In this document: one piece after another, positions 1 through 4,404 of the stretch
Position numbering within the stretch: position 1 is the stretch's first letter
Layout of the letters: each line of letters begins with the position of its first letter
Assembly: GCA_025997495.1 (NCBI GenBank)
Contig: BNUR01000108.1
Location: 1 to 9,951 of the forward strand
DNA: 9,951 bases
From: Spirochaetia bacterium
GTDB lineage: Bacteria; Spirochaetota; Spirochaetia; Treponematales; Breznakiellaceae
Direction of reading: 5' to 3'
The notes under the pieces: generated by a model
Databases searched by the model: none
What the model saw: only the letters and a program-made list of their open reading frames with translations
What the model was told of the DNA's origin: nothing
Made by a program: the position numbers and the translations under genes

Positions 1-17
1 TGCGTGAGGGGGACGGT

Positions 18-782
18 ATGCTATCACAAACCCTTGAGAATCTGAAAGCGCTCCGCCTTTCCGTCATGGCGCAGGAATACCGCCGCCAACAGGAATTGCC
101 CGCCACAGCATCACTCTCGTTTGACGAGCGGCTTGCGATGCTGGTGGACGCCGAGTACCTGAGCCGGCAAAACAAAAAGCTGGAACGGCTGCTCAAACAG
201 GCCGACCTCCGGGACCGTACCGCGTCGCTTGAAGAACTGGACTATGGCCCTGCCCGCCGCCTTGATAAAACCCAGGTCGCCCGGCTCGCTGATTGCCGCT
301 GGATACACGAAGGCCGGAACATGCTCATCTGCGGACCCTGTGGCACCGGCAAAACATTTCTCGCCAGCGCCTTCGGCAACGCTGCCTGCCGCTGCTTCCT
401 CACGGTAAAAAGTTACCGGGTGTCCCGGCTCCTGTTGGATCTCCAAATCGGCCGGGGGGATGGCTCCTGGAACAAACTCCTGAACGAGCTTAAAAAACCC
501 GACCTGCTCATCCTGGATGATTTCGGCTTGGCCAATCTGGAGACGCTACACTGCCGGGATTTGCTTGAGGTGATCGACGACCGGAATGGCGCCGCCTCGA
601 CACTGGTGGTCTCACAACTTCCAGTATCCGACTGGCACGGCCTCTTTGCCGACGCCACCATTGCTGACGCGGTATTAGACCGGCTGCTGAATGGCGCCTA
701 CCGTTTTGAGCTATCGGGGCCTTCGCTGCGGAGGAATAGGCCGGATGAACCGGGACAGGAGGAGGCGCGGCCGCTGGGCTAA
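18..782 (+). CDS. istB: IstB-like ATPase of an IS21-family element
   Basis: This 254-residue protein is the helper AAA+ ATPase of IS21-family transposition. It acts on DNA beside the IstA transposase and promotes strand transfer and target choice. Visible features are the N-terminal helical domain (about residues 1-95), a Walker A motif GPCGTGKT (106-113), a Walker B motif DLLILDD (162-168), a sensor-1-like STLVVSQLPV (194-203) and the C-terminal family signature DRLLNGAYRFELSGPSLRR. The length matches typical IstB. A GAGGGGGA ribosome-binding site lies just before the ATG. A TGA at 5-7 could be the stop of istA, which would lie outside the window. The gene appears intact. Whether the whole element is active cannot be judged here. 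Confidence 0.93.
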   Translation: MLSQTLENLKALRLSVMAQEYRRQQELPATASLSFDERLAMLVDAEYLSRQNKKLERLLKQADLRDRTASLEELDYGPARRLDKTQVARLADCRWIHEGRNMLICGPCGTGKTFLASAFGNAACRCFLTVKSYRVSRLLLDLQIGRGDGSWNKLLNELKKPDLLILDDFGLANLETLHCRDLLEVIDDRNGAASTLVVSQLPVSDWHGLFADATIADAVLDRLLNGAYRFELSGPSLRRNRPDEPGQEEARPLG

Positions 783-818
783 CGTTTTCGTATGCTGCGG
801 GGGGAGGAAAATTTACCC

Positions 819-848
819 CCGCTGCATTTTTTTCCGCTGCATTTTTTT
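819..848. repeat. Perfect 15-bp tandem duplication
   Basis: The unit CCGCTGCATTTTTTT occurs twice back to back (819-833 and 834-848), 36 bp after the istB stop. IS21-type ends often carry multiple short transposase-binding repeats, so this may belong to the element's right end. Slippage at the T-run is the simpler alternative. Confidence 0.8.
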
Positions 849-912
849 CTTGACAAATCTTTTCACTGCGGTTACTGTTTTTTTAAAGATGTCGGGCTCC
901 GCCCGAATGCCG

Positions 913-986
913 CCGGATTATCCGGCCGGATACCGCCGGAATGCTGCCCGGATGTTTCCGGATTTGCTGGGCTGAATTGACCGGAT
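913..986. repeat. Cluster of CCGGAT hexamers
   Basis: CCGGAT occurs directly at 913, 926, 948, 958 and 981, and once inverted (ATCCGG at 920). The first two form the perfect 14-bp palindrome at 919-932. This density is unlike the rest of the window. It could be a set of transposase-binding sites at the IS right end or a compact structured repeat. The function is inferred. Confidence 0.6.
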
Positions 987-1019
987 TACGCAGTAAGATG
1001 TTTCACCGCATTTACCCCT

Positions 1020-1139
1020 TTTCTTACAAAGCTCCAATAAAGCAATAAATCCTTATTGAGCCGACGTCTTTTCAGGTCTTAACATCAAATATGAAGCTAC
1101 ATAGCACCCTAATAGGGTCATTATAGTCATTGTAAGAAA
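1020..1139. repeat. 10-bp inverted repeat bounding 120 bp
   Basis: TTTCTTACAA at 1020-1029 is matched by TTGTAAGAAA at 1130-1139. The enclosed DNA is AT-rich, non-coding and includes a small ACCCT/AGGGT hairpin. It could be the footprint of a small non-autonomous element or chance. No target-site duplication was identified. Confidence 0.4.
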
Positions 1140-1196
1140 GTTGTCAATAGCAGATTTTTCCAAGATGATTTTTAGCAAAGGCATAAACAAGGGGTT

Positions 1197-1349
1197 ATGA
1201 CAAGTTTAAGGGCACTTCTGGCTATTAATATGAAGGTACAGCGACATCTTTTAGGGATTTCACAAGCGAAATTGGCCGAAAAAGTGAAAACTTCCGCGCA
1301 CTATATTGGCATGATTGAGCTTGAACGGAAATTTCCCATGCCGGGATAG
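1197..1349 (+). pseudogene. Truncated XRE-family regulator (50 codons)
   Basis: ATG at 1197 opens a 50-codon frame ending in TAG at 1347-1349. It matches the intact XRE regulator at 3657-3968 at about 28 of the first 47 residues, including the block LGISQAKLAE (helix 2 and turn of the helix-turn-helix). Homology stops after the KFP motif, so the last helices of the DNA-binding domain and the C-terminal tail are missing. The upstream region also matches the intact copy: a TTGTCAATA element lies 56 bp before this ATG and 54 bp before the other. I read it as a duplicated regulator cut off by a rearrangement near 1345. A translated 50-residue peptide is possible but would lack a full HTH fold. 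Confidence 0.75.
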
Positions 1350-1384
1350 CAAGACGGACGATGCATGTCTCACAATGGCGCTTT

Positions 1385-1440
1385 TCAGCCCTTTTTTTCG
1401 ATTTTTGTCTCATATTCACGTTAACCCCAAAGGCGGTGTT
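1385..1440 (-). pseudogene. Internally deleted remnant of the XRE gene at 2040-2417
   Basis: On the minus strand, 1440-1420 encodes NTAFGVN, matching NTTFGVN (residues 61-67) of the regulator at 2040-2417. Positions 1417-1385 encode EYETKIEKKG plus stop, identical to that protein's last ten residues with only synonymous differences visible. The roughly 144 bp for residues 68-115 are missing, replaced by 2 bp, which breaks the frame. The remnant abuts the stop codon of the YoeB-type toxin. It shows that a second copy of this regulator once sat downstream of the toxin gene. Confidence 0.75.
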
Positions 1441-1699
1441 ATTTATCTTTGTAATGACTGCCGCATTCGAGGATTTCCACATTTTCATCTTTTACCCGGT
1501 AAATAAGCCGGTTTTTTTCGTCTATTTCACGGCTATACCAGCCATTATAGTCATATTTTAATGGTTCCGGTTTCCCGATACCCTTATAACTATTGCGTTG
1601 AATATCCTTCAAAAGCAAATTGATACGGCGTAGTGTCTTTTTATCCTGCCCCTGCCAATAAAGGTACTGTTCAAACGCTTTGTCAAAAAAATTATACAC
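1439..1699 (-). CDS. yoeB: YoeB/Txe-family mRNA-cleaving toxin
   Basis: This 86-residue protein belongs to the YoeB/Txe branch of the RelE fold. These are endoribonucleases that cut mRNA at the ribosomal A site. It carries the family blocks YLYWQGQDK, GKPEPLKYDYNGWYSREI and NRLIYRV. By alignment with E. coli YoeB, the catalytic positions appear as Glu45, Arg64 and His82. It starts with GTG, and that codon shares one base with the antitoxin stop (TAGTG), indicating translational coupling. The C-terminus runs a few residues past the usual ending HY (HYKDK), and its stop codon lies at the junction with a decayed XRE copy, so the extreme 3' end may have been altered. All catalytic residues remain, so activity is likely. 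The partner is a DinJ/RelB-type antitoxin rather than a YefM type, a mixed pairing. Confidence 0.9.
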   Translation of the reverse strand: MYNFFDKAFEQYLYWQGQDKKTLRRINLLLKDIQRNSYKGIGKPEPLKYDYNGWYSREIDEKNRLIYRVKDENVEILECGSHYKDK

Positions 1700-1974
1700 T
1701 AATCATGCTCCATGGCTTCTAATTCGGCCATGGTTTTTGAGACGATCCGCTTCCCGGTTTCCATAGCGGTGATAGCTTCATCCAGGTACGCACGATGTTC
1801 TTTGCTGTAAAGCATATCCCCCTTAATTTCAAAGGGTATCTTCCCCTCTCTGACGGCCATTTTCGCAAAGACGGTAAAGGCTGTTGTCATATTCATCCCC
1901 ATATCAGCAAAAAGCAATTCCGCCTGTTTTTTAAGTTCCTTGTCCATACGGATGGTTATGCTTGTACTTTCCAT
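1699..1974 (-). CDS. RelB/DinJ-family antitoxin
   Basis: This 91-residue protein has an N-terminal ribbon-helix-helix DNA-binding domain (strand TSITIRMD at 4-11, helices to about 45), then the family motif GKIPFEI (44-50) and an acidic, flexible C-terminus that would wrap the toxin. It should neutralise the YoeB-type toxin and repress their shared promoter. A GAGGT ribosome-binding site stands about 9 bp before the ATG, inside a TACGAGGTAA motif that is repeated at the second antitoxin gene (9394-9690). The gene is first in the operon and overlaps the toxin by one base. Confidence 0.9.
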   Translation of the reverse strand: MESTSITIRMDKELKKQAELLFADMGMNMTTAFTVFAKMAVREGKIPFEIKGDMLYSKEHRAYLDEAITAMETGKRIVSKTMAELEAMEHD

Positions 1975-1996
1975 TGTATATTTACCTCGTACTTAT

Positions 1997-2025
1997 ATAA
2001 TATGTATATATACTTACTTTGTCAA
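1997..2025 (-). promoter_or_regulatory. Promoter and likely operator of the YoeB-type TA operon
   Basis: On the minus strand TTGACA (2025-2020) and TATTAT (2002-1997) are 17 bp apart, which is close to the housekeeping consensus. A 10-bp palindrome GTATATATAC (2004-2013) sits in the spacer and would suit the ribbon-helix-helix antitoxin as an operator. The promoter starts just after the stop of the XRE gene at 2040, so the TA pair probably has its own transcript. Confidence 0.7.
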
Positions 2026-2039
2026 TACGGAGGCTTTAT

Positions 2040-2417
2040 TCAGCCCTTTTTCTCGATTTTTGTCTCGTATTCAAGGAGTTTCCGCAGTTGATCGAGGATA
2101 AAATCCTGGAAATAGGGGTTTAACCGCTTAAAAATCGTCTCCACCTCCTCCATTTTATAGTCCGGAGTTATGTCTTTCCGGAATATCTCCCCCTCCCCGG
2201 TCCGCAGCCACCCGTCGTTGACCCCAAAGGTGGTGTTTATGAGCTTGATAAGGCGGTCGTTGACCTTTCGCACCCCTATCTCTAAAGCGGCCATAAAACT
2301 GCTGGAAATAAGTATCTTTTGAGCGAATTCGGCCTGGGTAATGTTCAGGGCATGGCGGAGGGTCACGATTCTTTGATTAATCGAGATATCGTTTGGAGGT
2401 ATCTGCTGAGTTTGCAT
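2040..2417 (-). CDS. XRE-family transcriptional regulator
   Basis: This is a 125-residue, repressor-like DNA-binding protein. The helix-turn-helix spans about residues 14-68 (INQRIVTLRHALNITQAEFA ... SSSFMAALEIG). It is followed by the phage-repressor-style stretch LIKLINTTFGVNDGWLRTGEGEIF (57-80) and a helical, charged tail ending YETKIEKKG. It is transcribed divergently from the 71-residue gene at 2516 and probably controls both genes. A partial, internally deleted second copy lies at 1385-1440. The start has no Shine-Dalgarno sequence. The -10 box TATAAT (2436-2431) would give a leader of only about 7 nt, as for its divergent neighbour. It sits 65 bp upstream of the TA operon on the same strand. 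Its target is unknown. Confidence 0.82.
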   Translation of the reverse strand: MQTQQIPPNDISINQRIVTLRHALNITQAEFAQKILISSSFMAALEIGVRKVNDRLIKLINTTFGVNDGWLRTGEGEIFRKDITPDYKMEEVETIFKRLNPYFQDFILDQLRKLLEYETKIEKKG

Positions 2418-2430
2418 ACCATTTAACCAT

Positions 2431-2458
2431 ATTATATTTCACATTTCAGGGCAAGCAA
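2431..2458 (-). promoter_or_regulatory. Promoter of the XRE gene at 2040-2417
   Basis: The minus strand has a perfect TATAAT at 2436-2431. The -35 (TTGCTT at 2458-2453, 16-bp spacer) is weak, which fits a regulated promoter. Transcription would start about 7 nt before the ATG. Confidence 0.5.
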
Positions 2459-2478
2459 AAATTATTTCCAGGTATATA

Positions 2479-2513
2479 TTGACATTCATTTCATTGTATC
2501 AGTATAATATACT
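2479..2513 (+). promoter_or_regulatory. Consensus promoter and palindromic operator of the 71-residue gene
   Basis: TTGACA (2479-2484) and TATAAT (2503-2508), 18 bp apart, both match consensus exactly. The -10 box lies inside a perfect odd palindrome, AGTATA-A-TATACT (2501-2513), a likely repressor site, most simply for the divergent XRE protein. The ATG at 2516 is only 7 nt after the -10 box, so the mRNA should be leaderless or nearly so. Confidence 0.75.
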
Positions 2514-2515
2514 CT

Positions 2516-2731
2516 ATGAAATGCTACGGAATTACAAACAAAGAGGATAAAAAGCTCCGGGAACTGGCCCTTGGCGTGGAACGGCTGGGGGAAGGGAGCA
2601 GGGAGTATATCAGGCAGGTCTCCCGGGCCTTGATTTCCGTTCAGGAGTCCCTGGTTCTGCCTATGCCGGCTGAAAAAGACATGGGAGATGGCCGGGTAAA
2701 GGGTATATCATACTTTTTTGGTAAGGAATAA
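2516..2731 (+). CDS. Small protein of unknown function, leaderless
   Basis: A 71-residue protein that I do not recognise. It is charged and probably helical in its first two thirds (KEDKKLRELALGVERLGEGSREYIRQVSRALISVQESL) and ends in ISYFFGKE. No signal peptide, membrane segment or metal motif is visible. It lacks a Shine-Dalgarno sequence, and its promoter would start transcription at or very near the ATG. It diverges from an XRE regulator across 98 bp, an arrangement common for a regulator and its target. The last 20 nt lie inside the left arm of an inverted repeat; the right arm, read on the minus strand, could encode the similar ending GYTDFFSKE. Confidence 0.6.
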   Translation: MKCYGITNKEDKKLRELALGVERLGEGSREYIRQVSRALISVQESLVLPMPAEKDMGDGRVKGISYFFGKE

Positions 2732-2842
2732 TCTTCGTAAGACAGTGGTTTTTACGCCGTCCTTTGGCGGCTTAAAGATGGCAGGCTTGACCCGCTGGAT
2801 AGAGAAAAAGTCCAAGGACTATTAAAGAGGAGTTTTTTTATG
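2712..2842 (+). repeat. Left arm of a diverged inverted repeat
   Basis: This segment matches the reverse complement of 3346-3514 in three blocks. They are 2712-2740 (26 of 29 bases identical to the reverse complement of 3486-3514), 2748-2803 (about four in five bases, against 3420-3477), and 2804-2842 (AAAAAGTCC...GGACTAT...AGGAG...ATG, against 3346-3384). The right arm carries about 35 extra bases between blocks two and three. Both arms end inward with an SD-like AGGAG and an ATG, so each looks like the 5' leader of a gene. On the plus strand a frame through this arm reads TFLVRNN...TPSFGGLK...RWIEKKSKDY-stop. Confidence 0.75.
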
Positions 2843-3348
2843 AAGAAACTTATTGTGCGTAATACGCCATTCCCCACTTCTTGCGACCCATTTCTTTTTG
2901 CAACATAGCTTCCTTCACCCGCTTGTTGTATAGCAATTTCAATATCAATCTTATCACTGGAATTTTTCGGTATAATGTTTCCCGGGCGATAGATAATTGA
3001 ATTACCTTGTTTGAAAATAGGTTCACATATGCCTTCGACTTTAAAATAAGCATCATCACTCCCAAGCGTTTTAGTTAAATTTATGTAATCCACTGAAGCT
3101 GTCCGCCATTCTTTTTGTATTATCGGAGATCCGATAGAGGCTTCACTTTCCACACCAATTTCGGGTGTTATCTGATATTGTACTGCCACCCGAAAATCTT
3201 CACGCGGCCCTGATGGCCCAGCTGGCCCAGCAGGTCCTTTAAGAATACCAAGAACGCTGGCACATCCAATGAAAACAAATCCAATGCTCAGCAACAGACC
3301 GAACATTCCAACCCAAAACACACTACCCGACTTTTTTGTAGTTCCCAT
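2752..3348 (-). CDS. Putative lipoprotein with collagen-like GPx repeats
   Basis: This 198-residue ORF starts at ATG 3348 behind an AGGAG about 7 bp upstream. Residues 5-6 are KK, 9-28 are hydrophobic, and FIGC places a lipobox-like cysteine at 29. It is relaxed relative to the classical lipobox but acceptable for spirochaetes, so export and lipid anchoring are likely. Directly after it come four GXY triplets (G38-PA-GPA-GPS-GPR), a short collagen-like linker. Residues 52-165 are polar with several predicted beta segments and one cysteine (about 107), family not recognised. The last 30 or so residues (IKKLLFNSPWTF...RQRTA) are the antisense of the left repeat arm and look accidental. The authentic C-terminus was therefore probably lost or replaced when the inverted repeat formed. 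The N-terminal half is convincing; the tail is not. Confidence 0.6.
   Translation of the reverse strand: MGTTKKSGSVFWVGMFGLLLSIGFVFIGCASVLGILKGPAGPAGPSGPREDFRVAVQYQITPEIGVESEASIGSPIIQKEWRTASVDYINLTKTLGSDDAYFKVEGICEPIFKQGNSIIYRPGNIIPKNSSDKIDIEIAIQQAGEGSYVAKRNGSQEVGNGVLRTISFFIKKLLFNSPWTFSLSSGSSLPSLSRQRTA
2840..2908 (+). pseudogene. Truncated gene start (22 codons) inside the mirror structure
   Basis: An AGAGGAG precedes ATG 2840 by about 8 bp. The frame MKKLIVRNTP... stops after 22 residues. The good ribosome-binding site and MKKL start are typical of a secreted-protein gene, yet the body is missing and the rest is antisense to the lipoprotein ORF. I read it as the 5' stub of a gene displaced when the inward-facing arm was joined to the lipoprotein segment. 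Chance cannot be excluded. Confidence 0.35.
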
Positions 3349-3514
3349 AAACTACTCCTTTTATAGTCCAAAGGACTTTTTTTGCGCCGTTTTCATGCCC
3401 TGCAGAGCTTCGGTACTCCATCTATCCAACGGGCAACGCCCGCCGTTTTTAAGCCGTCCGAAGAACGGCGTAAAACCCTGAATTTTTATGAGGATTATTC
3501 CTTACTAAAAAAGT
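3346..3514 (-). repeat. Right arm of the diverged inverted repeat
   Basis: This is the reverse-complement partner of 2712-2842. It contains hairpins absent or weaker in the left arm: CGGGC-AAC-GCCCG followed by CCGTTTTT (3430-3450, plus strand) and AGTCC-AAA-GGACT followed by a T-run (3365-3382, plus strand). Both are terminator-like for plus-strand transcription. On the minus strand the arm is the immediate leader of the lipoprotein gene, ending in AGGAG and the ATG at 3348. It also holds about 35 bp (around 3385-3419) not found in the left arm. Confidence 0.75.
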
Positions 3515-3568
3515 CAGTATATCCCCATCCGATGTGGATTGGGCAATTTCTATAACACAATCCCACAT
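3449..3568 (-). CDS. Possible 39-residue leaderless small ORF
   Basis: ATG at 3568 opens a 39-codon frame, MWDCVIEIAQSTSDGDILTF..., ending at TAA 3451-3449. It has no Shine-Dalgarno sequence, but the minus strand carries TTGACA (3609-3604), an 18-bp spacer and TATTAT (3585-3580), placing transcription start about 5 nt before the ATG. This mirrors the leaderless gene at 2516, including divergence from an XRE gene. The TFLVRNN segment is also readable in the left repeat arm, in a frame not used by the 71-residue gene. It may be real or a remnant of a longer gene. The function is unknown. Confidence 0.35.
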   Translation of the reverse strand: MWDCVIEIAQSTSDGDILTFLVRNNPHKNSGFYAVLRTA

Positions 3569-3630
3569 ATTTGAAAAATATAATATCACATATATTGGAT
3601 TGTTGTCAATACTTTTGGATGGGATAGGAT
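3536..3630. promoter_or_regulatory. Divergent promoter and repeat-rich control region
   Basis: One TTGTCAA element (3603-3609) can supply the -35 boxes of both divergent promoters: plus TTGTCA (3603-3608) with TAGGAT (3625-3630, 16-bp spacer) toward the XRE gene, and minus TTGACA (3609-3604) with TATTAT (3585-3580) toward the small ORF. GGATTG occurs at 3536 and 3597 and inverted (CAATCC) at 3558. CACATAT is repeated directly at 3564 and 3588. These are plausible operator half-sites for the XRE protein. The region 3349-3656 holds only this, the right arm and the small ORF. Confidence 0.5.
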
Positions 3631-3656
3631 GATTTTTCCACCTATAAAGTGTATAA

Positions 3657-3968
3657 ATGACAAGTATAAAGAAGCTTTTAGGCTCAAATATAAAGACCTA
3701 TCGACACGCCCTCGGCATTTCGCAGGCAAAATTGGCGGAAACAGTGGATACGGCAACCAATTATCTTGGGTTGATTGAGGGCGGCAAAAAATTCCCCTCC
3801 GCCGAAATGATAGAGCGCATCGCCGCCGCCCTGGAGAAAGATCCCCCCGACCTCTTTGCCATCACCCCTATTCAGCAGCAATGGCAGGATGAACTTCTCT
3901 CTGAACTGGAAAAAATCATACGGGACAAGCGGAAAGCCCTGGGGCAAAACTCAGAAAAATCTTCCTAA
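3657..3968 (+). CDS. XRE-family transcriptional regulator
   Basis: A 103-residue DNA-binding protein with a canonical HTH_3 domain at about residues 7-62. Helices 2 and 3 lie in LGISQAKLAETVDTATNYLGLIE, followed by KFPSAEMIERIAAALEKDPPDLF, the usual end of the domain. The tail (72-103) is a charged helix, perhaps for oligomerisation. No Shine-Dalgarno sequence precedes the ATG. The likely promoter (TTGTCA, 16 bp, TAGGAT) gives a leader of about 20 nt. A truncated paralogue lies at 1197-1349 with a similar upstream element. It is divergent from a possible 39-residue ORF, suggesting local autoregulation. The gntR gene after it has its own promoter. Confidence 0.88.
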   Translation: MTSIKKLLGSNIKTYRHALGISQAKLAETVDTATNYLGLIEGGKKFPSAEMIERIAAALEKDPPDLFAITPIQQQWQDELLSELEKIIRDKRKALGQNSEKSS

Positions 3969-3973
3969 CCCAC

Positions 3974-4015
3974 TTGACAACCCTGCTCCATCTGATATAG
4001 TATAGATATAACAGA
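3974..4015 (+). promoter_or_regulatory. Promoter and GntR-type operator of the gntR operon
   Basis: TTGACA (3974-3979) and TATAGT (3996-4001) are 16 bp apart. Overlapping the -10 box and the expected start point is an inverted repeat, TCTGATATA (3991-3999) and TATAACAGA (4007-4015), matching at 8 of 9 positions across a 7-bp centre. Its position suits repression by the YtrA-type protein encoded 11 bp downstream. Confidence 0.7.
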
Positions 4016-4025
4016 AGGCATAGAA

Positions 4026-4394
4026 ATGCTTATTAAAATAGAAAGCGAAAGCCAGGTCCCCCTCTTTTTGCAATTACGGCGGCAGATTGTGGAGGGGATT
4101 GTCCGGGGCGAACTGAAGCCGGGGGAACAATTGCCTTCGGTACGGCAATTTGCGGTGGATCTGGGGATAAACTTTCACACGGTGAATAAGGCCTATAGCG
4201 CCCTGGAGGCCGAGGGGTTTGTCAAAATCTACGGGCGAAAGGGTGTGGTGGTCGCCGAACTGCCCCCCTATGACACGGCCTTTTTACAGGAACTGGAAGA
4301 AAGCCTGGCAAGTCTGTTTCTGGAAGCGAAGGGCCGGGGTGTTGCGCCGGAACTTTTTGAAACACTGATACGCAGGGCTATGAATAAGAACTAA
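4026..4394 (+). CDS. GntR-family repressor, YtrA subfamily
   Basis: A 122-residue regulator with an N-terminal winged helix (about 9-78): VPLFLQLRRQIVEGIVRGEL, then LPSVRQFAVDLGINFHTVNKAYSALEAEGFV, the hallmark of GntR proteins. Only about 45 residues follow, with no large effector domain, which marks the short YtrA subfamily. These usually repress their own operon, which typically includes membrane proteins or transporters. An AGAAGG sits 7 bp before the ATG. The stop is followed within 10 bp by a membrane-protein gene, so the two are co-transcribed. An inverted repeat over the -10 box is the likely operator. Confidence 0.92.
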   Translation: MLIKIESESQVPLFLQLRRQIVEGIVRGELKPGEQLPSVRQFAVDLGINFHTVNKAYSALEAEGFVKIYGRKGVVVAELPPYDTAFLQELEESLASLFLEAKGRGVAPELFETLIRRAMNKN

Positions 4395-4404
4395 GGAGGA
4401 ACCT

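Larger units (their letters stand above)
783..1196. other. Non-coding right flank of the IS21-like element
   Basis: This stretch of about 410 bp has no convincing gene. It holds a 15-bp tandem duplication (819-848), a short GC hairpin CGGGC-TCC-GCCCG (893-905), a cluster of CCGGAT hexamers including the perfect palindrome TATCCGGCCGGATA (919-932), a small hairpin ACCCT-AAT-AGGGT (1106-1118), and a wide 10-bp inverted repeat (1020-1139). The first half is GC-rich and probably includes the transposon end. The second half is AT-rich and resembles a gene upstream region. The exact IS boundary cannot be fixed without the left end. Confidence 0.6.

Noticed and set aside
691..980. Plus-strand ORFs over the istB end and flank
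   Set aside because: They overlap istB in another frame and continue through low-complexity repeats, with no family resemblance.
913..986. Possible CRISPR array
   Set aside because: The repeats are only 6 bp, irregularly spaced and partly inverted, with no cas genes.
1225..1488. 87-codon minus-strand ORF
   Set aside because: It is a chance frame joining the deleted XRE stub to the antisense of the truncated XRE gene.
3365..3450. Two terminator-like hairpins on the plus strand
   Set aside because: They have T-runs, but no supported plus-strand gene reads into them. They are part of the repeat arm, so I did not annotate them as separate terminators.
3269..3481. 70-codon plus-strand ORF across the lipoprotein start and the right arm
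   Set aside because: It is antisense to a signal-peptide region with a good ribosome-binding site and runs through hairpin-rich repeat DNA.
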